DNA of 64,000 bases from Ligilactobacillus apodemi DSM 16634 = JCM 16172 (GCF_001434405.1 NZ_AZFT01000002.1:1-64000); one strand, 5' to 3'. Counted from the first letter of the stretch, positions 25,619 to 35,003 are shown. The notes: generated by a model not told the origin, from the letters alone. Numbers and translations: made by a program.

Positions 25619-27112
25619 ATGTCAGTTAAGTTAAACATACCAACCGAATATACTCTTAAAACTTGTGAACTTGATGAACGTAAAGTTACTTACCGTGCCT
25701 TTGAAAATCTCTGGTACTGTGAAAAGCCCGTTGATCCGATCCAAAAATTAAGTATCTATGTCCCAGAAGCATACTATCATGCTGAAAAAATCGGCCCTTA
25801 CGACCAACATACCGCTCCAATCTTTATGCCTAATACCGTTGGTGGTTACTTGCCCGGCCCGATCGATGAACCAGGGATAGATAAGCGCTCCAAACAAGCT
25901 AATTCGATCTTTCAAGCCTTAGAACATGGCTATGTAGTCGTTAGTGTCGGTGTGCGCGGACGAACCTCCGGGAAAAAGACGACTGATTTTTTTGTCGGCA
26001 GTAAAGAAGGTGATCTTGGCACAGAAACAGGAAAAATGGTCGGCCGTGCCCCAGCATTTATCGTCGACTATAAGGCTGCGATCCGCTATCTTCGTTATCT
26101 TCAAGGTACAATTCCAGGTGATACTGATCGCATTATTACCAATGGTACGAGTGCTGGTGGTGCCCTTTCAGCCCTTGCTGGTGCCAGTGGAAATAGTCCA
26201 GATTTTACCCCTTATCTGGCTCAAATCGGCGCGGTAAATGAGCGCGATGATATTTTTGCTGCAAGCTGTTATTGCCCGATCCATAACTTAGAAAATGCTG
26301 ATAGTGCCTATGAATGGCTCTTTGCCGGTCAAAATGATTATTACCGCACTAAGCATCAACGCACCGAACATGGGATCATTCGCGTCCCCGATACCGGACA
26401 TATGACCCCGTCACAGATCAAGTTGTCTCATGAATTAAAAGCTTTATTCCCCAGCTATCTTAATCAACTTGGCTTAACGGATGACAAAGGAACAAAATTG
26501 ACGCTAAATAAGCAAGGTGAAGGGCCTTTCAAAGACTTCGTAAAAGAACAATTGCTGCGTTCGGCTAACCAAGAGTTACAGACGCATGAAAATGAAACTA
26601 CGCGCCAAAACTGGCTGACTAATGGTAGTCAAGTCGAACAACAACCTTATCTCACATTCACTGCTGGAAAAGTGACTGCACTAAACTGGGATGAATTTGT
26701 CAAAAAAATCACGCGGATGAAAGCGACCCCTGCTTTTGATGCGTTAGATCTAAGTAGTCCTGAAAATGAAGAATTTGGGGATGAAACCGTAGAACGGCGT
26801 CACTTCACTCCATTTTCGTTACAGCATAGCAGTGTATCTAATTCAGAGCTAGCCGATGAAAAAATCATCAAAACTTTGAATCCAGTGAGTTACATTTGCG
26901 AAGGGACGGCAACGATCGCTAAACATTGGCGCATCCGACACGGTTCTTTTGATCGTGACACTTCCCTTGCGATCCCGCTCATTTTAGCGCTACTGCTAAA
27001 AAATAAGGGGTATGACGTCGATTTTGAAATTCCTTGGGGTATCAATCATGCCGGCGATTATGATCTAGCAGAACTCTTTAGTTGGATCGATGAAATTTGC
27101 GCCCCAGCATAA
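25619..27112 (+). CDS. Subtype-B tannase-like carboxylesterase (tannin acylhydrolase family)
   Basis: 497 residues, an alpha/beta-hydrolase closely resembling Lactobacillus plantarum tannase as remembered: [73 protein letters not shown] and [17 protein letters not shown]. The triad is Ser178 in GTSAGG, Asp445 and His477; the Asp-His spacing of 32 equals that of the L. plantarum enzyme. Such enzymes release gallate from galloyl esters. Three ATGs overlap at the start; the third fits GGGGG best. There is no signal peptide, so it acts inside the cell, on what the linked PTS may bring in. It could instead favour other phenolic esters. Confidence 0.88.
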   Translation: MSVKLNIPTEYTLKTCELDERKVTYRAFENLWYCEKPVDPIQKLSIYVPEAYYHAEKIGPYDQHTAPIFMPNTVGGYLPGPIDEPGIDKRSKQANSIFQALEHGYVVVSVGVRGRTSGKKTTDFFVGSKEGDLGTETGKMVGRAPAFIVDYKAAIRYLRYLQGTIPGDTDRIITNGTSAGGALSALAGASGNSPDFTPYLAQIGAVNERDDIFAASCYCPIHNLENADSAYEWLFAGQNDYYRTKHQRTEHGIIRVPDTGHMTPSQIKLSHELKALFPSYLNQLGLTDDKGTKLTLNKQGEGPFKDFVKEQLLRSANQELQTHENETTRQNWLTNGSQVEQQPYLTFTAGKVTALNWDEFVKKITRMKATPAFDALDLSSPENEEFGDETVERRHFTPFSLQHSSVSNSELADEKIIKTLNPVSYICEGTATIAKHWRIRHGSFDRDTSLAIPLILALLLKNKGYDVDFEIPWGINHAGDYDLAELFSWIDEICAPA

Positions 27113-27113
27113 T

Positions 27114-27152
27114 AAAAGACCGCTTGAATTAAGAAAATTCAAGCGGTCTTTT
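27114..27152. terminator. Bidirectional terminator
   Basis: AAAAGACCGCTTGAATT / AATTCAAGCGGTCTTTT around a 5-nt loop, shared by the tannase-like gene and cysK. Confidence 0.92.
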
Positions 27153-27155
27153 ATT

Positions 27156-28079
27156 TTAGCCTTCAAATAATTCAGTTGAAAGGTAACGTTCACCATTATC
27201 TGGCGCTACGGTCAAGACTTTCTTGCCCTTACCTAATTTCTTCGCCAATTCAAGGGCACCATAAATGTTAGCCCCAGCTGAGATCCCTGGTAAGAAGCCT
27301 TCATTTTGCCCAACTTTACGAGCTGTTTCAAGTGCTTTTTGACTTGGCACTTCAACTACTCCATCGTAAAGTTTCGTATCCAAGATCGAAGGGACAAAAC
27401 CAGCCGAAATCCCTTGGATCTTGTGCTTACCACCCTTACCTTCTTTTAAGATCGGGGATTCACTTGGTTCAAGCGCATAAATCTTGATATCTGGTTTCTT
27501 TGCCCGTAAAGCATGACCGATCCCAGTCAAAGTACCACCTGTCCCAACTCCAGCAACAAAGGCATCCGGTAAGTCTTCACCAAAGGCGGCTAGGATCTCT
27601 TGTCCCGTTGTCTTTTCATGGATCAAAGCGTTGGCTGGATTGTCAAATTGCATTGGTAAGAAATAGCCGTTTTCTTTGGCTAATTGCTTAGCTAACGCGA
27701 TCGCACCACCCATGCCATCAGCACCTGGGGTCAACAACAATTCGGCGCCGTAACCTTGCATCAACTTACGCCGTTCGATACTCATCGTTTCTGGCATCGT
27801 AATGATCAAACGATAGCCTTTAGCGGCAGCCACAGCGGCTAACCCGATCCCAGTATTGCCTGAAGTAGGTTCGATGATCGTGCCACCTGGGGTCAATTTG
27901 CCAGCTTTTTCAGCTGCTTGAACCATTGCTAAAGCCACCCGGTCTTTGACTGAACCAGCCGGATTGAAAAACTCTAATTTGACATATACATCAGCGGCAT
28001 CCGCTGGAACAACGTGGTTTAATTTTACGATTGGAGTGTTGCCGATCATATCTAAGATAGAATCATATACTTTACTCAT
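27156..28079 (-). CDS. cysK: Cysteine synthase A (O-acetylserine sulfhydrylase)
   Basis: PLP enzyme making cysteine from O-acetylserine and sulfide. 307 residues. The PLP lysine is Lys45 in PAGSVKDR, the substrate loop is [12 protein letters not shown] (about 69) and the phosphate-binding loop [10 protein letters not shown] (about 177). [17 protein letters not shown] follows. The gene lies 16 bp behind the metA-like gene on the same strand, so sulfur-amino-acid synthesis is grouped. The same fold also makes cystathionine in some lactobacilli, a possible second role next to metA. Confidence 0.93.
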   Translation of the reverse strand: MSKVYDSILDMIGNTPIVKLNHVVPADAADVYVKLEFFNPAGSVKDRVALAMVQAAEKAGKLTPGGTIIEPTSGNTGIGLAAVAAAKGYRLIITMPETMSIERRKLMQGYGAELLLTPGADGMGGAIALAKQLAKENGYFLPMQFDNPANALIHEKTTGQEILAAFGEDLPDAFVAGVGTGGTLTGIGHALRAKKPDIKIYALEPSESPILKEGKGGKHKIQGISAGFVPSILDTKLYDGVVEVPSQKALETARKVGQNEGFLPGISAGANIYGALELAKKLGKGKKVLTVAPDNGERYLSTELFEG

Positions 28080-28095
28080 AATTAGTTACCCCCTG

Positions 28096-28926
28096 TTAAT
28101 TTTTGATCAGTTCTCGTTCTTTTTGGTTACAAGCTATTTGTTGAAGCCAATTTTTAAAAAAGATCTTTTGGATCAAATACCACGAAAATTGTGGTTCATC
28201 AGCGACATAATAATTTTCAGGTCGTGCCACTTGCGATTTTTGGTCGACAGAAGCTGCGTCCACTTCGCGCTCATATTCTTTTTTCAATGCTTGTCGCCCA
28301 TATTCTAAATGTGAAAAGAGAAACGCTTGGTGTTTGGCGGGTGCCTCTAGTAAAAAGGCCTCACCATTAGCAGAAATTGCGTCAAGTTTTAACTCAGGTA
28401 CATTTTGGACCTGAGCAAGATCAATGTCAGCATAGCGTGCATGTGGCGCTAAAAAACCACTGAGAATCCCTTTTAACAGTGGTGTTTGGCGTAAGATCTT
28501 TTGGGGGTAGATCCCAAAGATCTTTTGCGGTAATAACTTTTTACCTACCCCGTAAAAATAATCAGCGGCAGCCATTGCGCCCCAACAGACGTATAGCTGT
28601 TCAAGCTGGTTACGTTCCAAACACTCAAACAGTTCCTGCAATTCATTGATATAGGTTATCTCTGTAAAAGATAATTTTTCGATCGGCGCTCCCGTCACGA
28701 TAAAAGCATCCATTTGCTTAACTAGCTCTAAGTCTAGTGGGCGTGATATCTGAGCGACCTCTTTGGGTACGACACGATTTTGATAGTGATCTTTTGGATA
28801 AAAGAAAGTTAGTTCAACTTGATATTTATCACTTTGTAATACATTTTCAAAACGTCTCTTCGTGTCTAACTTATCGTGCATTAGATTCAATACCCCGATC
28901 CGTAAGACATTTTCAGGCGTACGCAT
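28096..28926 (-). CDS. metA: Homoserine O-acyltransferase, MetA family
   Basis: Transfers an acetyl or succinyl group to homoserine in methionine synthesis. From the ATG behind AAAGGATG it has 276 residues, shorter than the usual ~305. N-terminal RIGVLNLMHDK, catalytic Cys114 in VCWGAMAAADY, FIVTGAPIEKL and SHLEYGRQ (catalytic His) are all in place. The residue after the CWGA motif that sets acetyl or succinyl preference is not clear by eye. With cysK, it forms a methionine/cysteine unit. The upstream 33 bp open extension is not used because its ATG overlaps the ribosome binding site. Confidence 0.85.
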   Translation of the reverse strand: MRTPENVLRIGVLNLMHDKLDTKRRFENVLQSDKYQVELTFFYPKDHYQNRVVPKEVAQISRPLDLELVKQMDAFIVTGAPIEKLSFTEITYINELQELFECLERNQLEQLYVCWGAMAAADYFYGVGKKLLPQKIFGIYPQKILRQTPLLKGILSGFLAPHARYADIDLAQVQNVPELKLDAISANGEAFLLEAPAKHQAFLFSHLEYGRQALKKEYEREVDAASVDQKSQVARPENYYVADEPQFSWYLIQKIFFKNWLQQIACNQKERELIKN

Positions 28927-29070
28927 GACTACCATCCTTTCCGATATATTTACAGGCAAGTATTTTTACTTGTTTTCTGTAAGTTAGATTATACACTAGG
29001 TAATGATAAATAACAATTTGCGGCTTATTATGCTATAATTTCAAAAAACAAATTCAAGGGGGAATTTTTT

Positions 29071-30870
29071 ATGGCATTACCATCACGAAAAGAGGTACCA
29101 ACAGACTTAACTTGGGACTTGAGCGCTCTTTATCCCAATGACGCAGCTTGGGAACGTGATCTCACTAAACTCGCAACTGAAGTTTCAAAATTTCAAACTG
29201 ATTTCACAGACCAACTCACTACCCCAGAACAATTAGTTGCTGCGCTCACAGCTTTAGAAGCGATCGAACAAAAGGCAACTTTTATTGAACATTATGCCTT
29301 CCTACAACAGGCAACCGACATGACCGATCCACATTACAATGAACTTTTGACTAAAGCCGACCAAGCTTTAGCTCAAAAAGACGCCAAACTTGCCTTTTTT
29401 ACTATCCAAGCGGCCAATAATTCGGCTGAGACCTTAGAAAAAGTCATTCAATTAGCCCCACGTTTTGCGTCAGTCATCCGCCATCTCAAACAAGATAAAA
29501 AAAGCCTTTTGGCACCACAAACAGAAGCAACTTTAGCGTTACTCTCACCTACACTAAACGCTCCAGAAAACATTTATACTACTGCCCGTGCTGCTGATAT
29601 GGAGTTTTTAGACTTTGAAGTTGACGGCAAAACTTACCCAATGTCGTTTGTCTTATACGAAAATACCTACCAATATCATCCCAATAAAGAAGTTCGCCAC
29701 CGCGCCTTCAATGCTTTTTCGCAGACGTTAAAAAAATATCAAGACACGCTGGCAGCGACCTATTACACCAAAGTAGCTAGTGAAAAGACATTGGCGACTT
29801 TACGGGGCTATGATTCGGTATTTGACTATCTCCTTTCCAAACAAAAAGTCAGTTGTGAACTGTTTGACCGCCAGATCGATCTGATCTTAAATGAGCTCGG
29901 ACCGGTCATGCAACAATATGCGCGCTTGATCCAACAAGCTCACGGACTAGAACAGATGACTTTTGCTGACTTACAGATCGATCTAGATCCCGACTTTTCA
30001 CCTAAAGTTGCCTTGGCTGATGCCCCTAGTTATATCAAAGAGGCCGTCGCACCACTAGGCAAAAACTACCAAGACATGGTCATGGAAGCTTTTCCTAAGC
30101 GTTGGGTCGATTTTGCCTTAAATGCCGGCAAAGAAACGGGGGGCTTTGAAACTACCCCTTATAACGCCCACCCTTACATCTTGATGTCATGGACCAATGA
30201 ACTCGCCGATGTTTATACGTTAGTTCACGAGTTAGGCCATGCCGGGCAAGCTATTTTGACCATGCAAAATAACTCGATCTTAGGCTGTGACCCTTCGATG
30301 TATCTGATCGAAGCACCATCCACTTTCAACGAATTGTTGTTGACACATTCTTTGACCGCTAAGACCGCTGATCCGCGCACTAAACGCTTCGCTTACACTA
30401 AGATGTTAACTAACACGTTTTACCATAATTTCGTGACTCATTTACTTGAAGCCGCCTTTCAAAGAGAAGTTTACCAATTGGTCGATCAAGGTAAGACCTT
30501 TGACGGAGCTAAACTTTGCTCCATAAAAAAACAAGTCTTACAAAAATTTTGGGGCGATGCCGTTGTGATCGATGACCGTGCGGCTTTGACTTGGATGCGA
30601 CAATCACACTATTACATGGGACTTTATTCTTACACTTATTCAGCAGGCTTAACAATCGCCACACAAGCCTTTTTGAAATTACTCGCTGAGCCACAAAAAG
30701 AAGTTGCTGCTTGGGTTGATTTCTTAAAACTAGGTGACCAACTACCACCACTTGAAGCAGCTAAAGTTGCTGGGGTTGATATTTCCACGGAAACACCGTT
30801 AAAAAATACGATCGCCTTTTTAGCGCAAACAGTTGAACAAATCAAAGAATTGAGCACACAGCTCGACTAA
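29071..30870 (+). CDS. pepF: Oligoendopeptidase F (M3 zinc metallopeptidase)
   Basis: Cytosolic peptidase of the proteolytic system, cutting oligopeptides of about 7-17 residues. 599 residues. The zinc site is His386-Glu-Leu-Gly-His390 in LVHELGHAGQ, with the third ligand expected in IEAPSTFNELLL (about residue 415). Motifs KQKVSCELFDRQID and SHYYMGLYSYTYSAGL are also typical. ATG follows GGGGGAA. TATAAT lies upstream at 29034, with a poor -35 box. It is single-gene, ending at a strong terminator. Confidence 0.95.
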   Translation: MALPSRKEVPTDLTWDLSALYPNDAAWERDLTKLATEVSKFQTDFTDQLTTPEQLVAALTALEAIEQKATFIEHYAFLQQATDMTDPHYNELLTKADQALAQKDAKLAFFTIQAANNSAETLEKVIQLAPRFASVIRHLKQDKKSLLAPQTEATLALLSPTLNAPENIYTTARAADMEFLDFEVDGKTYPMSFVLYENTYQYHPNKEVRHRAFNAFSQTLKKYQDTLAATYYTKVASEKTLATLRGYDSVFDYLLSKQKVSCELFDRQIDLILNELGPVMQQYARLIQQAHGLEQMTFADLQIDLDPDFSPKVALADAPSYIKEAVAPLGKNYQDMVMEAFPKRWVDFALNAGKETGGFETTPYNAHPYILMSWTNELADVYTLVHELGHAGQAILTMQNNSILGCDPSMYLIEAPSTFNELLLTHSLTAKTADPRTKRFAYTKMLTNTFYHNFVTHLLEAAFQREVYQLVDQGKTFDGAKLCSIKKQVLQKFWGDAVVIDDRAALTWMRQSHYYMGLYSYTYSAGLTIATQAFLKLLAEPQKEVAAWVDFLKLGDQLPPLEAAKVAGVDISTETPLKNTIAFLAQTVEQIKELSTQLD

Positions 30871-30871
30871 A

Positions 30872-30887
30872 CGTTTCATGTGAAACA
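30872..30887. promoter_or_regulatory. parS-like site (Spo0J/ParB binding)
   Basis: CGTTTCATGTGAAACA differs from the parS consensus TGTTTCACGTGAAACA at two of 16 positions and keeps the inverted GTTTCA/TGAAAC arms. It lies 1 bp past the pepF stop, in a gap, and the replication genes at the right side of the window put it in the origin-proximal region, where parS sites cluster. Confidence 0.55.
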
Positions 30888-30915
30888 AATAAACAGTGAT
30901 ATAAGTTTCTGTGTT

Positions 30916-30966
30916 AAAAGAAGACTATTCGAATTTTTTTGAAAAATTCGAATAGTCTTCTTTTTA
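30916..30966 (+). terminator. Terminator after pepF
   Basis: Long arms AGAAGACTATTCGAATTTTT and complement with T5. It lies about 45 bp past the pepF stop. Confidence 0.88.
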
Positions 30967-30989
30967 TTATTTGATGGTATTTTAAATTA

Positions 30990-31076
30990 TTAGTGAATAT
31001 TTTTCATCCGTTTATATCCATACGCATAGCGCTTAAAGCTAATACGATCATTATTTGAATCTACATAGTAATTCAT
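30990..31076 (-). pseudogene. Possible transposase C-terminal scrap (ISL3-like)
   Basis: A 28-residue open stretch containing SNNDRISFKRYAYGYKRM recalls the last residues of ISL3-type transposases (SNG..I..IKR.AYGYRNF). It has no ribosome binding site and no other part of a transposase beside it. The rest of 30970-31275 shows only decayed sequence and weak hairpins. Confidence 0.25.
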
Positions 31077-31275
31077 CTTCAGCATCATAATACTTATTCA
31101 TCACTTTGCGTTCATCCGATCTTCAACACTAGGTTTCTTCATTATTTTGGGAAAAATGTAAAAAGAGACCGTAATACAAGTCTCTAAAAAACCATACCAC
31201 AGTCTCTTTTATAAAATCGTTATGAAGTAGCGATGTTTGTTGTCTTACTGTTTATATAAATTGAATTATCATAGA

Positions 31276-31444
31276 TTATCCTTTTTTACGTCTATTGCTT
31301 GGAAGTACGAAATAGGATACTATAATTATTCCCCAAACAACAAATGATATCCAGCCACTTTTTATAGAATTAATCAATAAAAAGCAACACTACACAAAGT
31401 ATAGTAATAACTAATTTGTCATAATTCCTATTAATCCACTTCAT
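31276..31444 (-). pseudogene. Two-helix membrane protein gene with a frameshift
   Basis: The ATG follows AGAAGGTG and opens MKWINRNYDKLVITILCVVL, but reaches TAA at 31370. In the next frame the sequence runs on as LINSIKSGW, then a hydrophobic helix and PSNRRKKG to a stop at 31276. Joined, it gives about 56 residues with two membrane helices and charged ends, so one base is extra (169 nt in all). The gene lies 12 bp behind the secreted-protein gene; a small two-helix protein in that position resembles an immunity partner, but that is inference. Confidence 0.6.
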
Positions 31445-31456
31445 AATTATCACCTT

Positions 31457-31984
31457 CTACTGAAATCCAAATGCGCCGACTGATCTAGTGATATAATTGT
31501 AGTCAAACCAAATTCCATGAGGTGAATTTTGCATTGCAACGCCTAAAGTTGCCATCACTCCAGCAGCAATCTTATGTGGAATCCAAATTCCCATTGTTTT
31601 CAAATCTTGTTTAGATATGAAGACTCTAGCATAATTCCACTTAAAAACTACTGTTGTAATACCAGCTTTTCTAAAATAAAATTGATTTAGATTATAAAAC
31701 TCGCCATTATTTTCTACAATAAGAACTGTGTCCATTTTATCATTTTGATTTAACGACTTATTTAATTGCTGATTAGCCAAATCAACTTTACTATTAACTT
31801 CTTCAACTTCTTGACTATTGAGTTCATTATTAATTTCTGGTGCAACGTAGAATTTCTTTTCTACTTCAGAGTACTTAACATACTTATCGGCAATTTGTTC
31901 AATTTCTTCTGAGCTTCTGGTTGCAGTATCGGCATTAGCCACATTACTACCCCATGTCACAAAACCAATGAATAACATAACCAT
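31457..31984 (-). CDS. Secreted protein of unknown function, N-terminus possibly eroded
   Basis: 175 residues: a signal-like MVMLFIGFVTWGSNVANA, a charged helical region (about 24-90), then a more hydrophobic C-terminal part with YNLNQFYFRKAGITTVVFKWNYARVFI split over two strands and a Gly/Ala-rich helix ending in GIWFDYNYITRSVGAFGFQ. The signal lacks its basic start. In frame upstream are TLAKRAVA codons preceded by TAA, so an older start may have been lost. There is no clear ribosome binding site at the present ATG. The following small membrane gene is broken, so this may be a decaying secreted-toxin/immunity-like pair. Confidence 0.55.
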   Translation of the reverse strand: MVMLFIGFVTWGSNVANADTATRSSEEIEQIADKYVKYSEVEKKFYVAPEINNELNSQEVEEVNSKVDLANQQLNKSLNQNDKMDTVLIVENNGEFYNLNQFYFRKAGITTVVFKWNYARVFISKQDLKTMGIWIPHKIAAGVMATLGVAMQNSPHGIWFDYNYITRSVGAFGFQ

Positions 31985-31999
31985 TGCAACAGCCCGCTT

Positions 32000-32047
32000 A
32001 GCAAGCGTTTACACACATATTGTAGCAAAGGCTTATGTTTTGCGCAA
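32000..32047 (-). promoter_or_regulatory. Promoter of the secreted-protein gene with cre-like site
   Basis: TTGCGC (32042-32047) and TACAAT (32020-32025) with 16-bp spacing on the minus strand. Near the start of transcription, TGTAAACGCTTGCTA (32000-32014) is one base off the CcpA site, suggesting catabolite repression. Confidence 0.5.
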
Positions 32048-32298
32048 TATTTTCAAAAAGAGAAGTATTACATACTATTTAAATATAACTATCACATAAA
32101 TTCTATCTCTCTACTAACTATTTATCCGCAAAAGAGAAAAATAGTACGAAATTTAGCATTAGACTATGGTTCTTTATTTGGCATTAGCCATAATTGTTAT
32201 AAAGTTGAAATAGCTTGTTTTAAGCCTTACTCCCAGATATAGGAGGCTTCCACAAACATTTTTTACGAAAAAAGTGGCGTTATTTGATATTTGATTGG

Positions 32299-32338
32299 CA
32301 TCATATGATGTTACTTTTTATCTTGTCCACTATATAAT
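32299..32338 (+). promoter_or_regulatory. Promoter and palindrome upstream of the SDR-AraC pair
   Basis: TTACTT-16 bp-TATAAT (32311-32338) precedes the SDR gene. A perfect 12-bp palindrome CATCATATGATG (32299-32310) abuts the -35 box and may bind the AraC-type regulator. The rest of 32048-32298 is AT-rich without a supported gene. Confidence 0.5.
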
Positions 32339-32384
32339 TTAGCCAACAACGAACATAAGCTAAATTTTTAGGGAGGAATTTTTT

Positions 32385-33179
32385 ATGGCAAACAAAACTG
32401 CTTTGATCACTGGTGCTACTGGCGGCTTAGGGATGGAATTCGTTAAACTCCATGCCAAAAATGGTGATAATTTGGTCTTAGTCGGACGAAATCCGCAAAA
32501 ACTGGCCCAACTTGAAGAAACTATCACACAACGCTACCAAGTCGACGTCCTAACTATTGCAGTCGACTTTGCTCAATTCGATGCGGCGGAACAAATTTTT
32601 GCCAAATTACAAGAAACTAAGACGACTAAAATCGACTACTTGATCAATAACGCCGGTTTAGGTGGGTTAGGAACCTTTATTGAAAGGACAAGTGAACAAG
32701 ATATCAATATGGCCACGGTGAATATGATCACCCCAACTAAGTTGCTCAAACTGATCTTGCCCCAAATGGTAGAGCGAGAACAAGGTCATATTTTAAATGT
32801 TTCATCAGCAGCAGCTTTGATCCCCGGACCATTGCAGGCAGAATACTTCGCTACTAAAGCGTATTTAACCTCATTAAGTAACGCCTTGTGGTACGAACTA
32901 AAAGATACTGGCGTAACCGTGACTGCCTTGATGCCTGGTGCCATGGATACCGGTTTTATCGAGGCAGGTGGCCTAACTGGTACCAAAATATTTGCCAATG
33001 CTGGTAGTCCTAAAAAAGTTGCCGCAAAAGCTTATCAAGCGATGTTAGCTGGCAAATTGAATGTCTTTGCGGGCTTTTCTAATTGGCAAACACCCTTTGT
33101 CGGCATGATGCCTCTAGTACCTAAAAAGCAAATGATGAGTTTTATCGCTGATATCCAGTCTAAAGATCAGCCAAAATAG
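32385..33179 (+). CDS. Short-chain dehydrogenase/reductase
   Basis: 264 residues with the classical SDR marks: TGATGGLG (NAD(P)-binding TGxxxGxG), LINNAGLG (NNAG), catalytic Ser in NVSSAAA (about 141), then a YFATK active site (YxxxK). The VGRNP stretch after strand 2 suggests NADP. ATG follows GGGAGGAA. It heads a pair with the AraC-type regulator 14 bp behind. The substrate is unknown. Confidence 0.85.
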   Translation: MANKTALITGATGGLGMEFVKLHAKNGDNLVLVGRNPQKLAQLEETITQRYQVDVLTIAVDFAQFDAAEQIFAKLQETKTTKIDYLINNAGLGGLGTFIERTSEQDINMATVNMITPTKLLKLILPQMVEREQGHILNVSSAAALIPGPLQAEYFATKAYLTSLSNALWYELKDTGVTVTALMPGAMDTGFIEAGGLTGTKIFANAGSPKKVAAKAYQAMLAGKLNVFAGFSNWQTPFVGMMPLVPKKQMMSFIADIQSKDQPK

Positions 33180-33193
33180 GATAGGTGAGCTTA

Positions 33194-34177
33194 GTGGAAA
33201 AATTTATGATTGATGGCCAATATGAAAAACTATTAGTGGCTAACCAGCTAGATCCTAAAAAAGTGCTCCAAATCGCAAAGCTACCGCGCGATACTTTTGC
33301 TCATCAGCACTTAAAACTAACAGAACAAGAGTATTTTGCGCTGATCAATGCCATTGAAACCTTAGCAAACGACCCTCTTTTTGCGACCAAATTAGTTGCT
33401 AGCGATGACATCGAAACTTTTTCACCCCCTATTTTTGCTGCTTACTGTAGCAAAAACGGCTATCAGTTTCTCAAAAGACTTGCTCAGTATAAAAAATTGA
33501 TCGGTCCTGTTATCTATGAGCTCACCTCACAGCAAGATGTTGTAACGGTCACATTGACTACCTTTAGTGCTAAAGAAATTTTGCCCCCATTCTTTGTTAA
33601 AAGTGAATTTGCTTTTATGATGCACCTGATTTCAAGTGCAACTAATCAAAAAATCAAGCCGGTAAAAATCACCGCAACTTTCCAAGATGATAGTGTTGCG
33701 CTCATCGAGTATTACGGCGTTCACTTTGAGTTTGCTTCTAGCAATACGATCACCTTTAAACTAACTGATCTCTTGTTTCCTTTTACCACAGAAAACACCT
33801 CCATGCTTGAATACCTCGAACCCGAATTGAAAAAGAAACTCGCCGAGCTAGCCGTTGATGAGTCATACGCCAAACGAGTCCGCACTGCACTAGTTGAACT
33901 CTTACCCCGAGGAAAAGCTGCAATTGGAGCTATCGCCCAGTCACTTGGAGTCAGCAAGCGAACTTTACAGCGAAAATTAAAAAGTGAAAACACTAGCTTT
34001 CAACAGCAATTAACTGCCACACGCGAAATGTTAGCTAAAAACTATCTCTTAAATGACACGCTAACTCCTGATGATATCGCTTTTCTCTTAGCCTACCAAG
34101 AAACCAATTCATTTCTGCGAGCCTTTAATGCTTGGACGGGCATGAGTGCTCAAAAATACCGGCAAGAAAAAAGCTGA
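33194..34177 (+). CDS. AraC-type regulator with an N-terminal ArgR/OruR-like sensor domain
   Basis: About 327 residues. The N-terminal part, with LTEQEYFALINAIETLANDP and PPIFAAYCSKNGYQFLKRLAQYKKLIGP, matches the arabinose-binding-like domain (PF12625) of OruR-type regulators. The C-terminus has two AraC helix-turn-helix units (AIAQSLGVSKRTLQRKLKSE, then EIAFLLAYQETNSF-like and FNAWTGMSAQKYR). GTG at 33194 with AGGTGA five bases before it is taken as the start; an in-frame GTG at 33185 is also possible. It probably controls the SDR gene in front. Confidence 0.82.
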   Translation: MEKFMIDGQYEKLLVANQLDPKKVLQIAKLPRDTFAHQHLKLTEQEYFALINAIETLANDPLFATKLVASDDIETFSPPIFAAYCSKNGYQFLKRLAQYKKLIGPVIYELTSQQDVVTVTLTTFSAKEILPPFFVKSEFAFMMHLISSATNQKIKPVKITATFQDDSVALIEYYGVHFEFASSNTITFKLTDLLFPFTTENTSMLEYLEPELKKKLAELAVDESYAKRVRTALVELLPRGKAAIGAIAQSLGVSKRTLQRKLKSENTSFQQQLTATREMLAKNYLLNDTLTPDDIAFLLAYQETNSFLRAFNAWTGMSAQKYRQEKS

Positions 34178-34204
34178 ACCATTGACCAACATGAACCCCC
34201 ACCA

Positions 34205-34253
34205 CAAAAAGATGTTACAAAAGCTAGCCACAACTTTTGTCACGTCTTTTTAT
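34205..34253. terminator. Bidirectional terminator
   Basis: AAAAAGATGT-ACAAAAG / CTTTTGT-ACGTCTTTTT with one mismatched base on each arm, and T runs both ways, between convergent genes. Confidence 0.82.
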
Positions 34254-34918
34254 TATCTGTTACTCATGCTAAAATACGCACTCATCGAATTATAGTCTTT
34301 TTGGGTAATTGCCGTTAAGGTCATAAAAACTAGCAACTGCCCTAAGATCTTGACCACTTCATTTGGGGTCAGCCGTTCAGGTGTTAACGGCCGTTCATCA
34401 GCATCGACCAACTGGTAATACGCCACGTCGCGGTAAGAAAAAACGCCTAAAGTAAAAAATGTCATCGTCGCCAAAGCTTCTTTTTTAGGGTCCTTTATAC
34501 TGTCATTGACCATGATCGTCAGTTTAGCGGTCGGTTCGACCCAGATCTCTTGGCTAGCAAATAATTCATCTAAGCCACAAAAAGTTAACCGTGGCTTTGG
34601 TTTTGCAGGTAAAGCGTTTAGTTCGTGCTTTAATTCCCACAATTTTTGCTTAAAAATGCGTAAAACTTGTTCATCACCTAAGCGCGTATTATCCGACAGG
34701 TAAAGTCCATCTGAAGCTAACGAAACGGGATAGTACATACAACCAGAAACCATTTTTTTGCCCGTCCATAACCGCTTATCCGTTAACAAGTTGCCATACT
34801 CAGGATACCGTACTTGTGCTTGCCGCAATGTTTTACCAAAATTTCCGATCAAATTAAGTGCCATCCCCGTGATATTTTGGTCATTTAAATACATCGTTAC
34901 AAAATCTTTGACCTTCAT
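34253..34918 (-). CDS. Conserved-looking soluble protein of unknown function
   Basis: 221 residues from the ATG behind AGAGGTG (an extra GTG three codons upstream is inside the ribosome binding site). Mixed alpha/beta character, no membrane helix or signal. Landmarks are MYLNDQNITGMALNL, RYPEYGNLLTDKRLW, YYPVSLASDGLYLSD and a C-terminal LGQLLVFMTLTAITQ helix. No family is recognised. A palindrome ATTAGGCGCACCTAAT lies about 65 bp upstream, next to the hemH terminator. Confidence 0.65.
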   Translation of the reverse strand: MKVKDFVTMYLNDQNITGMALNLIGNFGKTLRQAQVRYPEYGNLLTDKRLWTGKKMVSGCMYYPVSLASDGLYLSDNTRLGDEQVLRIFKQKLWELKHELNALPAKPKPRLTFCGLDELFASQEIWVEPTAKLTIMVNDSIKDPKKEALATMTFFTLGVFSYRDVAYYQLVDADERPLTPERLTPNEVVKILGQLLVFMTLTAITQKDYNSMSAYFSMSNR

Positions 34919-34983
34919 AAGCCCCACCTCTTTTTATTTTTCACCTTGATAATAGCATACATTTCGGGTTAACGGAACATTTT

Positions 34984-34999
34984 ATTAGGCGCACCTAAT
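34984..34999. promoter_or_regulatory. ATTAGG-CGCA-CCTAAT dyad, metal-regulator-like operator
   Basis: Perfect 6-bp arms ATTAGG/CCTAAT. The TTAGG..CCTAA form resembles DtxR/MntR-type operators. It is near the promoter region of the unknown gene at 34253-34918 and close to hemH. It is only a candidate. Confidence 0.35.
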
Positions 35000-35003
35000 T
35001 TAG

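Noticed and set aside
30990-31076. Intact insertion sequence near the secreted-protein locus
   Set aside because: Only a 28-residue transposase-like tail is seen, with no terminal repeats or catalytic part; kept as a low-confidence remnant.
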